A stretch of DNA of 64,000 nucleotides from Merdivicinus sp050943495 (GCA_050943495.1 JBMNPH010000004.1:1-64000), one strand, 5' to 3'. Counted from the stretch's first letter, positions 42,502-51,899 are shown. Notes: generated from the sequence alone by a model not told the origin. A program made the numbers and translations.

Positions 42502-44115
42502 ATGAAGCAGAATTTGCTGATTGTTACCGAGCATTATCCCTGCGGTACGCAGGAAAGCTTTTTGGAAAATGAAATTAACGAACTCAAGAAATTTTATAAA
42601 GTCCATGTCATTACCACCGATACGGAACGACTGATGTCGCAGTCTCTGCCCAAGGATGTTGTTTTTTACCGTCCGGCCGAGAAAGTGAGCGGCTTACAGC
42701 GTATGCTGGTGAAACTCGCCTGCCGGTTCAGCCGCGGGTATCAGGAAGAGGCCGCAATTGCACGGGCTGAGGGCCGTTGGACACCAGAATTTCAAAAACA
42801 TTTGCTGAATATGCTGGTTAAAAGCCGTCTGCTCTATAATTATATCCGATCGCAGGATCTCTTTGAAAAGGAAGAGCCGTTGCTCATTTATTCTGCCAAT
42901 TTTAATGATTATTTGTATGGCCTTTGCTGTCTGAAGGATTTTTCAGATGATATTCGGGTAGTGGCGCGCTGTCATAATGCCAATATGTTCAATCCGCGTA
43001 CTGGTGCGCGGCGGGATACCCTGAATGGGGTGATTAATCGGGCAATAGACGCGGTTTATTTTACAAGTGAGCATTCTAGACAGCTATATTTGGATAATTT
43101 TGTACAGCCGGGAGAGGATATTTCCCATTTTCAGGTGGCGCGTCTGGGAGTACCGGGTCAGGAACGGGAACCGCTGGAACCGCTGCCGGAGTTTTTCCTG
43201 CGGGTGGTTACCTGCTCGCCAATTGAGAAGGACAAGCGTTTAAATCTGTTGGTAGATGCATTGTCGCGGGTGGAAGGCGGCTGTATTGAGTGGGTTCATA
43301 TCGGAACCGGATCTAAGCAGAAGGAACTGAGCGAATATGTGCGGACAAAACTGGGCGAAAAGAAGGGAATCCGCTGCCGTTTTCTGGGAAAACTGAATCG
43401 GAAGGAGATTTATCGGTATTATCGAGAAAATTATGTCGATATGTTCCTGAGCGTGAGTGCGGCGGAAAGCGTCCCAACAGCGATGATGGAGGCAATGGCC
43501 AACCGTATTTTTGTGGCGGCCACGAATGTGGACGGCGTGTCAGCGGTTGTCGACAATGACAACGGCATGCTGCTGCCGGCTGATGTGACAGCGGAACAGC
43601 TTGGGAAGGCTTTGGATGGCTTCTGCCGGATCAGTAAAGAACGGATCGCGCAAAAGGGTGAGCGTGCTTATTTGAGCTGGAAGGAAAAATTTGATGCTGA
43701 CCGGAACTGTGTCGATTTTGCCGAGACATTGGCCCATCTTTCCGGACAGACCGAGAAGGAAATCGAGGAGGAACGGGCAGAAGCAGAGCGTGCGGCGCAA
43801 AATGCTTCAGAACGCCGGATTCCCGAGCCGCTTCAGATGCCGGCTGCCCATGCGAGCATTCGCGAAATGCCGGTCAGCTTCCGGGAATCTCTGAAGGCGG
43901 ACGGCCTTCTGACCGAGGAGGATGCGGCAGAACCTGTATATACGAATCGTGCTGAGGAAATTACCGAAGAAGAACAGCCGGATGGCTTTTTCCCGGAAGA
44001 GGATTCTCCCCGAGAAGAACAGTTTTCAGCGGCTCCGACTGAGGAAAATCTGGAGGAAACGCTGGAGGATTCGGCTAAACTGTTGGAAGAGTTGGACAAA
44101 TTGGCGAAAAAATAG
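42502..44115 (+). CDS. GT4-type glycosyltransferase with a long acidic C-terminal tail
   Basis: The protein has 537 residues. The first 415 fit a GT-B fold transferase of the GT4 group: an N-terminal acceptor domain, H-I-G-T-G-S-K-Q-K-E-L, F-L-G-K-L-N-R-K-E-I and the donor-binding stretch S-A-A-E-S-V-P-T-A-M-M-E-A-M-A. The last 120 residues are low-complexity and rich in Glu, Ala and Pro, unlike normal GT4 enzymes. ATG 42502 follows AGGAAGGG; the upstream start at 42457 lacks a site. A polyprenyl-phosphate sugar transferase follows, so surface polysaccharide assembly is the likely role. Confidence 0.85.
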   Translation: MKQNLLIVTEHYPCGTQESFLENEINELKKFYKVHVITTDTERLMSQSLPKDVVFYRPAEKVSGLQRMLVKLACRFSRGYQEEAAIARAEGRWTPEFQKHLLNMLVKSRLLYNYIRSQDLFEKEEPLLIYSANFNDYLYGLCCLKDFSDDIRVVARCHNANMFNPRTGARRDTLNGVINRAIDAVYFTSEHSRQLYLDNFVQPGEDISHFQVARLGVPGQEREPLEPLPEFFLRVVTCSPIEKDKRLNLLVDALSRVEGGCIEWVHIGTGSKQKELSEYVRTKLGEKKGIRCRFLGKLNRKEIYRYYRENYVDMFLSVSAAESVPTAMMEAMANRIFVAATNVDGVSAVVDNDNGMLLPADVTAEQLGKALDGFCRISKERIAQKGERAYLSWKEKFDADRNCVDFAETLAHLSGQTEKEIEEERAEAERAAQNASERRIPEPLQMPAAHASIREMPVSFRESLKADGLLTEEDAAEPVYTNRAEEITEEEQPDGFFPEEDSPREEQFSAAPTEENLEETLEDSAKLLEELDKLAKK

Positions 44116-44236
44116 GACTGGTATTTTCATCAAAGATATGGTATAATAAATTGAAATTGTCCTGATTAGTTTTTATCGGTTGTTCTTTAAAAATATCAGG
44201 ACTTTTTGAGTTGAACGGAAGGGGAACCTATCAAAA

Positions 44237-45649
44237 ATGGTGAAAAATTTTGTCAAAAAATTGCAGAGAACCTTCCTGCTCGCATTCAAAGGCCTGTTTT
44301 TTGTGGTATTGTTCGCCATATTTTTCGGGTTGTTCGGACTGACAGAGCGGGAACTTTGGCGTGCCTCTCGGACAGCTGCAATTGCAATGTCGACTTTTGC
44401 AGTAGCGGGGATCTGCTTTATTAAAATTTACGGCGGTTTTGCAATCGGTCGGAAAAAAAGTAAGGAAATTATTTATTCGGTGATGCTGGCAACGCTGATT
44501 ACCGATGTCATTACCTATTTCCAAATTTATATCATGCTGATCAATTACGATCAGCGCGCGCCGTTTATGCAGGATGTTTTTACCTTTATCGGAGTTGTCA
44601 TTCTACAGATCATAGCGATTTATCTGTCCACTTATTTTGGAAATTACATTTATTTTGTGATTAACCCGCCCGATACGGTTGTGGTCGTATACGGGGAAAA
44701 AGAAGGACTCGTCAATTTTGTCTCCAAAATCAATCGATATAAGAAACAGTATAATATCCGTACCCTTTGTTCGATTAAAGATGAGAATTTAAAACAGATT
44801 ATTCGAGATCATCAGACGGTATTTTTGTATGCACTTTCAGAATCCGATAAGGATAAAATGGTGGAGTACTGCTACAAGCATCGGAAAAATGTGTACTTTA
44901 CCCCTGAATTGGCCGATATCATTATCAAGCATTCTCATCATGTGCTGGTAGATGACGTCACCGTTCTGGAATCAAGGGTGACGGGACTCACCTTCGAGCA
45001 GGCGCTGATCAAACGTGCCTGCGATATTGTGGTGTCGCTGATCGCAGTGGTGCTGTCCAGCCCGATTATGCTCATTGAGGCAATTGCCATCAAGCTCGAA
45101 GACGGCGGTCCAGTTTTCTTCAAACAGCCCCGTGTAACGCAGGATGGAAAAATTTTTAACGTGCTGAAATTCCGTACCATGATTGTGGACGCGGATAAAA
45201 ACAATAAACGTTTGGCCTCCCAGGGAGACAGTCGGATTACCAAAGTCGGAAATATTTTGCGGAAGCTCCGAATTGATGAACTGCCGCAGTTTATCAATAT
45301 CCTGAAAGGCGAAATGAGCGTGGTCGGACCTCGTCCCGAGCAGGCAGAAATTACCGAAAAGTATGTGGAAGTGCTGCCGGAATTCCGGTATCGCCTGAAA
45401 GTAAAGGCCGGGTTGACTGGTTTGGCGCAGATTTTGGGCAAGTATAATACCACTCCGAAAGATAAGCTGATATTGGACTTGATTTACATTGAGCAGTACA
45501 GCATTTGGGTGGATTTGAAAATCATGCTGCAGACGGCGAAAGTTCTCTTTAAGTCGGACAGTACCGAAGGCGTTATCGGAGAACTGCCGATTGATTTGGA
45601 AAAGCACCGGGAATTGTTGGAAGAAAAACAGGCGGAGGAAAATCAATAA
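44237..45649 (+). CDS. polyprenyl-phosphate sugar-1-phosphate transferase (WbaP/CpsE-type)
   Basis: The protein has 470 residues. About five N-terminal hydrophobic segments and a CoA-binding-like region precede the catalytic domain: K-R-A-C-D-I-V-V-S-L-I, V-L-K-F-R-T-M, K-L-R-I-D-E-L-P-Q-F-I-N, M-S-V-V-G-P-R-P-E and K-A-G-L-T-G-L-A-Q. It links a sugar-1-phosphate to undecaprenyl phosphate, the first step of exopolysaccharide or capsule repeat synthesis. GGAAGGGG lies upstream. The usual flippase and polymerase genes are not adjacent. Confidence 0.93.
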   Translation: MVKNFVKKLQRTFLLAFKGLFFVVLFAIFFGLFGLTERELWRASRTAAIAMSTFAVAGICFIKIYGGFAIGRKKSKEIIYSVMLATLITDVITYFQIYIMLINYDQRAPFMQDVFTFIGVVILQIIAIYLSTYFGNYIYFVINPPDTVVVVYGEKEGLVNFVSKINRYKKQYNIRTLCSIKDENLKQIIRDHQTVFLYALSESDKDKMVEYCYKHRKNVYFTPELADIIIKHSHHVLVDDVTVLESRVTGLTFEQALIKRACDIVVSLIAVVLSSPIMLIEAIAIKLEDGGPVFFKQPRVTQDGKIFNVLKFRTMIVDADKNNKRLASQGDSRITKVGNILRKLRIDELPQFINILKGEMSVVGPRPEQAEITEKYVEVLPEFRYRLKVKAGLTGLAQILGKYNTTPKDKLILDLIYIEQYSIWVDLKIMLQTAKVLFKSDSTEGVIGELPIDLEKHRELLEEKQAEENQ

Positions 45650-45658
45650 AAGGGGTGC

Positions 45659-46609
45659 ATGTCTGTGCTGAAATTCTTCAAAACGATCGAAGGCAAAATT
45701 GAACAGCTCAAACGGGAAGAACCCGGGTGTTGGGTTATGGCAGTTCATCCAACGGCTGATGAGTTACAGTATATGCATTCTTCGATGGGATTGGATCATG
45801 ATTTCCTGAGCGCATCTTTGGACGAAGAGGAAATTTCCCGTACGGAAAAAGAAGAAGAACAGACTTTTGTTGTTGTGGACGTCCCCTATCAGGTGGAAAA
45901 GGATGAAGATGATGTGGAAGACCAGTCGGTTGTTTTTACGACGATTCCGCTTGGTATCATTATTACACCAGATTATTTTGTGACAATTAGTACCAAACAG
46001 TGTGGTCTATTGGATAATTTGGCTTCCGGTGTTGTGCGGGGTGTTCAGACGAAAATGCATACCCGATTTCTGCTGATGATTCTTCTCCGAATTGCCCAGC
46101 GATTTCTTGTACACTTGAAGCAGATTGAAAAAATTGCCGGCAGCATGGAGAGCCAGATGCATACCTCCATGAAAAATGAGGCTCTGATCCAGCTGATGGG
46201 ATTGCAGAAATCACTGGTTTATATTTCCACCTCCCTGCGTGCAAATGAGGCAACTTTAAAGCGGATTTCACGGGGCAATTTGCTTACTCTCTATGAAGAT
46301 GACGAGGATCTGATGCAGGATGTGCTGATCGAGATTCATCAGGCAATGGAGATGAGCGAGATTTATGGAAATATTTTATCCAGCACGATGGACGCATACG
46401 CCTCGATCATTTCCAATAATCTGAATATCGTGATGAAGGTGCTGACATCAGTAACCGTATTGATGACGATTCCCACAATGGTGTTCAGCTATTACGGGAT
46501 GAATGTCAGCGGATTGCAGATGCCGGTGTGGTGGTTTCCGACCTTTATTTCACTGTTTTTGGCGTTGATCGCCATCTTCATTCTGGTAAAATTCAAGATG
46601 TTTAAGTAA
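45659..46609 (+). CDS. corA: CorA-family magnesium/divalent cation transporter
   Basis: The protein has 316 residues. A soluble N-terminal domain leads through a long helix to two C-terminal hydrophobic segments, the first ending in the Y-Y-G-M-N-V signature that forms the pore entrance. It is a pentameric Mg2+ (or Co2+) channel. AAAAGGGG precedes the start; a GTG at 45665 is an alternative. It begins 9 bp after the sugar transferase and ends at a terminator. Confidence 0.93.
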   Translation: MSVLKFFKTIEGKIEQLKREEPGCWVMAVHPTADELQYMHSSMGLDHDFLSASLDEEEISRTEKEEEQTFVVVDVPYQVEKDEDDVEDQSVVFTTIPLGIIITPDYFVTISTKQCGLLDNLASGVVRGVQTKMHTRFLLMILLRIAQRFLVHLKQIEKIAGSMESQMHTSMKNEALIQLMGLQKSLVYISTSLRANEATLKRISRGNLLTLYEDDEDLMQDVLIEIHQAMEMSEIYGNILSSTMDAYASIISNNLNIVMKVLTSVTVLMTIPTMVFSYYGMNVSGLQMPVWWFPTFISLFLALIAIFILVKFKMFK

Positions 46610-46613
46610 TGGG

Positions 46614-46639
46614 AAGGGACTCTTGGAGTCCCTTTTTGT
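46614..46639 (+). terminator. terminator after corA
   Basis: AAGGGACTC-TTG-GAGTCCCTT, a perfect 9-bp stem, followed by T. Confidence 0.9.
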
Positions 46640-46663
46640 CTATCATTTTAGGAGGGAAAAAGA

Positions 46664-47803
46664 ATGCCGCCGCTGAATTTTTTGATTAAACCGGCCTCGG
46701 GAAACTGTAACATCCGCTGCCGGTACTGTTTTTATCACGATATTACCGAAAACCGGGACGTAGCGTCTTATGGTGTGATGTCCGAGGAGACGCTGGAAAT
46801 CCTGATTACAAAGGCACTGGAAACCGCAGAGGGTAGCTGCTCTTTTGGATTTCAGGGTGGGGAACCGACGCTGGCCGGATTGGATTTTTTCCGGAAAGCA
46901 GTGGAACTCCAGAAAAAGTATAATCGGAAACATTTGCAAGTCTCCAATGCCATTCAGACCAATGGAATGGTACTCAATGCCGAATGGGCGGATTTTCTGG
47001 CGGAAAATCACTTTCTGGTCGGGCTGTCTCTGGACGGCACCAAGGAGATTCACGATGCCAACCGGATTGACCCGGTTGGAAAGGGAACCTTTAATCGGGT
47101 GCTGCGGACGGCGCAGCTGCTGACTGCGCATCATGTGGAATTCAATGTGCTGACTGTCATTACCCGGCAGTCAGCGCGGTATATTGACCGGATTTATAGC
47201 TTTTTCCGGCGTTCCGGCCTGCTCTGGCAGCAGTATATTCCCTGTCTGGACCCGCTGGGTGAGGAACGCGGCAGCAATCCGTATTCGCTGACTCCGGAAA
47301 CATTTGCAAATTTTCTGAAAACCCTGTTTGACCTCTGGTATCGGGATGTCAAGGCCGGCAACTTTATATACATCCGGTATTTTGAAAATCTGGTTGGCAT
47401 GATGATGGGGTATCCGCCGGAAAGCTGCGGATTGAGCGGTCAATGCGTCATTCAGAATGTCGTGGAGGCGGACGGCTCGGTGTATCCCTGCGACTTTTAC
47501 GCCCTTGACGAATGGAAGCTGGGTAATATCCGCACCGACTCTATTCCAGAGATGATGAACGGCGAGACAGCCCGGCGTTTTCTGGCAATGCCGCGGGAGA
47601 TTCCCGAAAAATGTCGGAACTGCCGGTATGCCTTCATCTGCCGGGGAGGATGCCGCCGCGACCGGGAACCGATGCGTGGAGATACGTTGCCGCTGAATTA
47701 TTTCTGCCCGGCTTATGAAGAATTTTTTGCTTATGCGCTGCCGCGCCTGAAGGAGATTGCCGATGATGCTGCCAAACGCCATGCCGGATACCCCCATTTT
47801 TGA
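46664..47803 (+). CDS. radical SAM protein, anaerobic sulfatase maturase (anSME) family
   Basis: The protein has 379 residues. The radical SAM motif is C-N-I-R-C-R-Y-C-F-Y (Cys15, Cys19, Cys22), followed by S-F-G-F-Q-G-G-E-P-T. The C-terminal SPASM region holds the auxiliary cluster cysteines (C-G-L-S-G-Q-C, Y-P-C-D-F-Y-A, C-R-N-C-R-Y-A-F-I-C-R-G-G-C). anSMEs convert an active-site Cys or Ser of sulfatases to formylglycine. No sulfatase gene is in the window, so its partner is elsewhere or different. AGGAGGG precedes the ATG. Confidence 0.9.
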   Translation: MPPLNFLIKPASGNCNIRCRYCFYHDITENRDVASYGVMSEETLEILITKALETAEGSCSFGFQGGEPTLAGLDFFRKAVELQKKYNRKHLQVSNAIQTNGMVLNAEWADFLAENHFLVGLSLDGTKEIHDANRIDPVGKGTFNRVLRTAQLLTAHHVEFNVLTVITRQSARYIDRIYSFFRRSGLLWQQYIPCLDPLGEERGSNPYSLTPETFANFLKTLFDLWYRDVKAGNFIYIRYFENLVGMMMGYPPESCGLSGQCVIQNVVEADGSVYPCDFYALDEWKLGNIRTDSIPEMMNGETARRFLAMPREIPEKCRNCRYAFICRGGCRRDREPMRGDTLPLNYFCPAYEEFFAYALPRLKEIADDAAKRHAGYPHF

Positions 47804-49118
47804 TTTTCTGAAACAATATGAAAAAAGCGGGACATCCCGCCTGCATATGCCCGGACATAAGGGAAATGCCCCGTCTCTGCCGGGGTTCGAGGCATTGCCG
47901 TTTCCGCTGGATATTACCGAAATTAAGGGCGCGGATGCCCTCTATGAAGCTGAGGGGATTATTGGCCATTCCGAACAGATTGCGGCGGAACTTTTTGGCG
48001 TCCGGACGACCTGCTATTCGGCAGGCGGTTCGACGCTGTCAATTCTGGCGATGGTGCGGGAAGCGTATCGGCGGGGCGGAAAAATTCTGGCGGTACGGAA
48101 TTGCCATATTGCCTTTCTGCATGCCTGCGCGTTGCTGGACTGGCAGCCGGTCTGGCTCTGTCCGCCATATGATCGGGAGATTGGTCTGGCATCCGTAGTA
48201 ACAGCTGCGGAGATTGCAGAGCAGATGGAGGCAGATCCGGAAATCCGAACCGTCTATCTGACCAGTCCGGACTATTACGGTGCGGAGGCGGATATTGCCG
48301 CCATTGCGGAGGAAGTGCACCGACGGGGAGGCTGGCTGCTGGTCGATAATGCGCATGGCTCGCACCTGCGTTTTCTGCCGCAGGACCGGCATCCCATGAC
48401 GCTGGGGGCGGATCTCTGCTGCGACAGCGCCCACAAGGTTTTGCCGGTTCTCACCGGCGGCGGTTATCTGCATTGCAATGCACCCATTCCCAAGGAACAG
48501 CTGAAAGCGGATATGGTGCTGTTCGGTTCGACCAGTCCTTCCTATCTAATTTTGGCTTCTCTGGATCTTTGCAATCGCTGGCTCGCCTGCTCGGCGAGGG
48601 AAGCCTTTTCCGCAATGGCGCAGCAGACCGCGCAAACCATGCGTTTTCTGCAAACTCGAGGGGTTGCGCTCCACCCATGGCAGACGGATCCCGCCAAAAT
48701 TACCATCGATTGCTACCGGTGCGGATATAGCCATGAGGAGATGGCGGCAATGCTGCGCCGGAATGGGATGGAACCGGAATTTTGCGGCGGCGGAAAAATT
48801 GTCCTGATGCTGTCTCCCTGTACGCCGCGGCAGGATTACGGACGTTTGGAAGCTGCTTTTGAGGATTTTGTTCCGCGCGATGTTATCCCATATCCCGATG
48901 TTTCCCTGAAACCGCAAACCTGCCTGACATTGCGAGAGGCAGAATTTTCCCCCTTTGAGGAGATTCCGCTGGAAAAAGCGGTGGGCAGAATCGCAGCCGA
49001 AACAAAAATTACCTGCCCGCCGGCCGTTCCCATTGTGGCGGCAGGCGAAAAAATCGGGGAAAATGAGAAAAAACTTCTTGAAAACAGTGGTAATTTTTTG
49101 CTGAAAGTGGTAAAATAG
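47763..49118 (+). CDS. Orn/Lys/Arg decarboxylase family PLP enzyme (YaaO-like)
   Basis: The protein has 451 residues. It begins L-H-M-P-G-H-K-G-N-A, carries D-I-T-E-I-K-G-A-D, and contains the PLP lysine in C-D-S-A-H-K-V-L-P-V-L-T-G-G-G. This is the aspartate aminotransferase-fold group of basic amino acid decarboxylases; the exact substrate cannot be told. ATG 47763 follows AAGGAG and overlaps the anSME gene by 41 bp. It heads the block with darA, holB and ricT, as yaaO does in Bacillus. Confidence 0.92.
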   Translation: MMLPNAMPDTPIFDFLKQYEKSGTSRLHMPGHKGNAPSLPGFEALPFPLDITEIKGADALYEAEGIIGHSEQIAAELFGVRTTCYSAGGSTLSILAMVREAYRRGGKILAVRNCHIAFLHACALLDWQPVWLCPPYDREIGLASVVTAAEIAEQMEADPEIRTVYLTSPDYYGAEADIAAIAEEVHRRGGWLLVDNAHGSHLRFLPQDRHPMTLGADLCCDSAHKVLPVLTGGGYLHCNAPIPKEQLKADMVLFGSTSPSYLILASLDLCNRWLACSAREAFSAMAQQTAQTMRFLQTRGVALHPWQTDPAKITIDCYRCGYSHEEMAAMLRRNGMEPEFCGGGKIVLMLSPCTPRQDYGRLEAAFEDFVPRDVIPYPDVSLKPQTCLTLREAEFSPFEEIPLEKAVGRIAAETKITCPPAVPIVAAGEKIGENEKKLLENSGNFLLKVVK

Positions 49119-49167
49119 AACTATAAACCAACTGATTGCAGTTGATTAGAGAATAGGAGGCCCCTGT

Positions 49168-49491
49168 ATGAAACTTATTTATGCAATTGTCAGCAGCGAT
49201 GACAGCTCCCCTGTTTCCGGAGCGTTGACCCAGAACGGCTTCTTTGCCACTAAACTCGCATCGACCGGTGGGTTCCTGATGGCTGGAAATACTACTTTTT
49301 TGATTTGTACCGAAGATGAAAATGTGGACCGCGTCATCAGCATCATCGCGGACCATTCCAAAAAACGCAAACAAATGGTATCCTCCTCTGCCGGTTACGG
49401 CTTGGGTTCCTATACGCCTTTCCCAGTTGAAGTAACGGTCGGCGGCGCTACCATTATTGTAACCGACGTTCAGCGTTTTGAGAAACTTTAA
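49168..49491 (+). CDS. darA: PII-like cyclic-di-AMP receptor DarA
   Basis: This 107-residue protein has the YaaQ/PstA sequence: M-K-L-I-Y-A-I-V-S-S-D-D, F-F-A-T-K-L-A-S-T-G-G-F-L, and a C-terminal P-V-E-V-T-V-G-G-A-T-I-I-V. Family members form trimers that bind cyclic-di-AMP. AGGAGG precedes the ATG. Its stop and the holB start share a base (TAATG), so they are coupled. Confidence 0.96.
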   Translation: MKLIYAIVSSDDSSPVSGALTQNGFFATKLASTGGFLMAGNTTFLICTEDENVDRVISIIADHSKKRKQMVSSSAGYGLGSYTPFPVEVTVGGATIIVTDVQRFEKL

Positions 49492-50468
49492 TGGAATTTG
49501 ATTCGTTTTGCGGAAATCAGGCTGCCGTCCGGATTCTGCGGACAGCAGCACAGGGCGTTCCCCGTAGCCATGCGTACCTGTTTTACGGGACGGAAGGAAC
49601 GGGGAAAAAAACGCTCGCCAATTTATTTGCGCAGGCATTGCTATGCGGCGGTGAGGAAAAACCTTGCGGCCGCTGCGTTGCATGTCTGAAAGTTTTAAAA
49701 GGCATTCATCCGGATTTTACGGTGGTGCGAAAACCAGCTGATAAGAGCATCATTTCGGTGGAACAAATCCGGGCGCTGCGGGAAGAAATCTTTATCCGTC
49801 CCAATGAGTCGGATTATCGAGTCGTGCTGTTGGAAGAAGCTGAAAATATGAATATTCCGGCTGCGAATGCATTATTAAAGGTTCTGGAAGAACCACCATC
49901 TTATGTGATTTTCCTTTTGACGGCAGGCAACGAGCGTCTTTTGCCGGAAACGATTGTTTCCCGCTGTACCAGTATTGAATTGTTTGAGGTTCCGCTTACT
50001 CAAGCGCAAAAATGGATCGAGGAACAGTTTCCAGCAGCGGATCCGGCAGAACGGCAGAAAGCTCTGCTGTATGGCAGGGGAAACCTTGGGAAAAGTCGTG
50101 CATATCTGGAAGATGCGGCAGTGCGACGCGGATGGGAACAGGCATTTTCTCTCGCCCGTGCGTTGACTGCCCGGCGGGAATATGATATTTTGGAAGCGCT
50201 GGCACCTTATGAAAATGATAAAAGCGGTTTGCTTCAGCTGCTGCGGGATTTTGATAATATTTTAGGAAGAATTGCCGTTCGTCCGTATTCGGAAGTGCCG
50301 GATGCTGAGATGGATCCTTTGGCGGGAAAAATTTCTCCGCTTCAGGCAGCGGCTTTGCACAATGAGCTGGATGGAGTGCGTACGGCTCTGTTTTTTAATG
50401 GAAACTGTGCGTTGACTGCGGCAAAGTTCGGATCACGGCTCAAAACAATTATGGAAACACAGGCGTAA
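49491..50468 (+). CDS. holB: DNA polymerase III delta' subunit
   Basis: The protein has 325 residues. The N-terminal AAA+ module has G-T-E-G-T-G-K-K-T (P-loop-like), a four-cysteine zinc knuckle (L-L-C-G-G-E-E-K-P-C-G-R-C-V-A-C), L-L-E-E-A-E-N-M and R-C-T-S-I. It is part of the clamp loader that loads the replication sliding clamp. It overlaps darA by 1 bp and is followed by ricT after 33 bp. Confidence 0.95.
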   Translation: MEFDSFCGNQAAVRILRTAAQGVPRSHAYLFYGTEGTGKKTLANLFAQALLCGGEEKPCGRCVACLKVLKGIHPDFTVVRKPADKSIISVEQIRALREEIFIRPNESDYRVVLLEEAENMNIPAANALLKVLEEPPSYVIFLLTAGNERLLPETIVSRCTSIELFEVPLTQAQKWIEEQFPAADPAERQKALLYGRGNLGKSRAYLEDAAVRRGWEQAFSLARALTARREYDILEALAPYENDKSGLLQLLRDFDNILGRIAVRPYSEVPDAEMDPLAGKISPLQAAALHNELDGVRTALFFNGNCALTAAKFGSRLKTIMETQA

Positions 50469-50501
50469 TGCCTTGAAAATAGAGTGAGAAAGGTAGAATT
50501 T

Positions 50502-51369
50502 ATGACCGAAATTATTGGGGTACGATTTCAAAATAACGGAAAAACCTATTATTTTTCGCCTAGTGGGCAGAAAATGACGGTGGGTCAGCGTGTTATCGTT
50601 GAAACTGCGCGCGGTATTGAATGCGGAACTGTTGCAATTGCCAATCGGATGGTTGAAGAAGAACGAATAGTTGCACCGCTAAAACCGATTATCCGGATTG
50701 CAACTGAAAAGGATCTGGCGCAGTTGGAAGAAAATGAACGACGGGAAGAGGAAGCGTTCCGAATCTGTGAGGAAAAAATTGCCCGTCATAAATTGAATAT
50801 GAATCTGGTGGATGTAGAGTACACCTTTGACAATAACAAGATTCTGTTCTATTTTACGGCAGATGGCCGGATTGATTTCCGTGAGTTGGTTAAGGATCTG
50901 GCGAGTGTCTTCCGTACTCGGATTGAGCTGCGTCAAATTGGTGTGCGGGACGAAGCGAAGATGTTGGGAGGACTGGGTATTTGCGGAAGGCCATTCTGCT
51001 GTTCCAGTTTTCTGAGCGATTTTCAGCCGGTTTCGATCAAAATGGCGAAAGAACAGGGCCTTTCTTTGAACCCAACTAAAATTTCCGGTACCTGCGGACG
51101 ACTGATGTGTTGTCTGAAGTACGAGCAGGATGCCTATGAAGACCTGCTGAAAATTACGCCTAAAAATGGGGGCAATTGTTCAGACACCGGATGGCAAAGG
51201 TGTTGTGGTAGACAGTAATCTTCTGACCGGAGCGCTGAAAGTGCAGCTTGACAGCAAACCGGATGCTGCGCCTTCGGATTTCCACCGAAAGGATGTTAAA
51301 ATTATTCGGGATGGCGCAATTCGCGTTGCTAAGGAAGAGAAAAAAGCGCTGGAAGATCTGGAAGGATAA
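50502..51369 (+). pseudogene. ricT: ricT (yaaT, PSP1 domain) with a one-base frameshift near the C-terminus
   Basis: The PSP1-domain protein RicT works with RicA and RicF in RNase Y-dependent mRNA processing and binds Fe-S clusters. The first 222 residues are intact, with G-I-C-G-R-P-F-C-C-S-S-F and G-T-C-G-R-L-M-C-C-L-K-Y. At P-K-N-G the frame shifts in a run of five G (51168-51172). Removing one G gives P-K-N-G-A-I-V-Q-T-P-D-G-K-G, the expected family continuation, through to 51369. As written, the protein ends at 51218 after 17 wrong residues. Since the core with all Cys is kept, it may still be partly active, or the extra G may be an assembly error. ATG 50502 follows GAAAGGTAG. Confidence 0.85.
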
Positions 51370-51444
51370 GCCGTATTTTTTAGGGCAGAATAAAATATGG
51401 GATACGGTTTTAAGGAAGTCCCGGAAGAATTTTTTTGTCAAGCC

Positions 51445-51472
51445 TTGATTTTTGACGAAAATATGGTACAAT
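51445..51472 (+). promoter_or_regulatory. promoter of the ferredoxin gene
   Basis: TTGATT (51445-51450), 16 bp, TACAAT (51467-51472), 32 bp before the ATG. Confidence 0.65.
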
Positions 51473-51504
51473 ATAGGCATGAACATGAAGGAGGTGTAAA
51501 TCCT

Positions 51505-51675
51505 ATGGCATACGTGATTAGCGATGAGTGCATCAGCTGCGGCGCTTGCGCAGGTGAGTGTCCGGTTAGCGCTATCTCCGAGGGTGATGGCAAATACGTG
51601 ATCGATGCAGCTACCTGCATTGACTGCGGCAACTGCTCGAATGTTTGCCCCGTTGGCGCTCCTCAGGCTGAATAA
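51505..51675 (+). CDS. 2[4Fe-4S] clostridial-type ferredoxin
   Basis: This 56-residue protein has two C-x2-C-x2-C-x3-C-P motifs: C-I-S-C-G-A-C-A-G-E-C-P and C-I-D-C-G-N-C-S-N-V-C-P. Size and spacing match clostridial ferredoxins, low-potential electron carriers. AAGGAGGTG stands before the ATG, and a strong terminator follows, so it is expressed alone and probably at a high level. Confidence 0.97.
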   Translation: MAYVISDECISCGACAGECPVSAISEGDGKYVIDAATCIDCGNCSNVCPVGAPQAE

Positions 51676-51687
51676 TTCAGAATCAGC

Positions 51688-51723
51688 AAACCGCTCTTTC
51701 CGCGAGGAAAGGGCGGTTTTTTT
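51688..51723 (+). terminator. strong terminator after the ferredoxin gene
   Basis: AAACCGCTCTTTCC / GGAAAGGGCGGTTT, a 14-bp stem with one wobble, GCGA loop and seven T. Confidence 0.95.
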
Positions 51724-51899
51724 ATGTCAAAATGGAAATCACATATTCGTGTAATATGTGAGTAAATAACTGTAAAATTTTGTTTATTTCACACATTTAC
51801 TGTCGAATAACCTTAAAAATAAAATTGATTTTACAAAATATGCTAGCTTTTTATACAAAAAAGTGGAAAAATATAGTATTTAGTTAGTCGTTTAATTCG

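Noticed and set aside
50484..51218. The first ricT frame as a complete protein
   Set aside because: Its last 17 residues do not fit the PSP1 family, while the other frame continues with a plausible family sequence, so the gene is treated as frameshifted.
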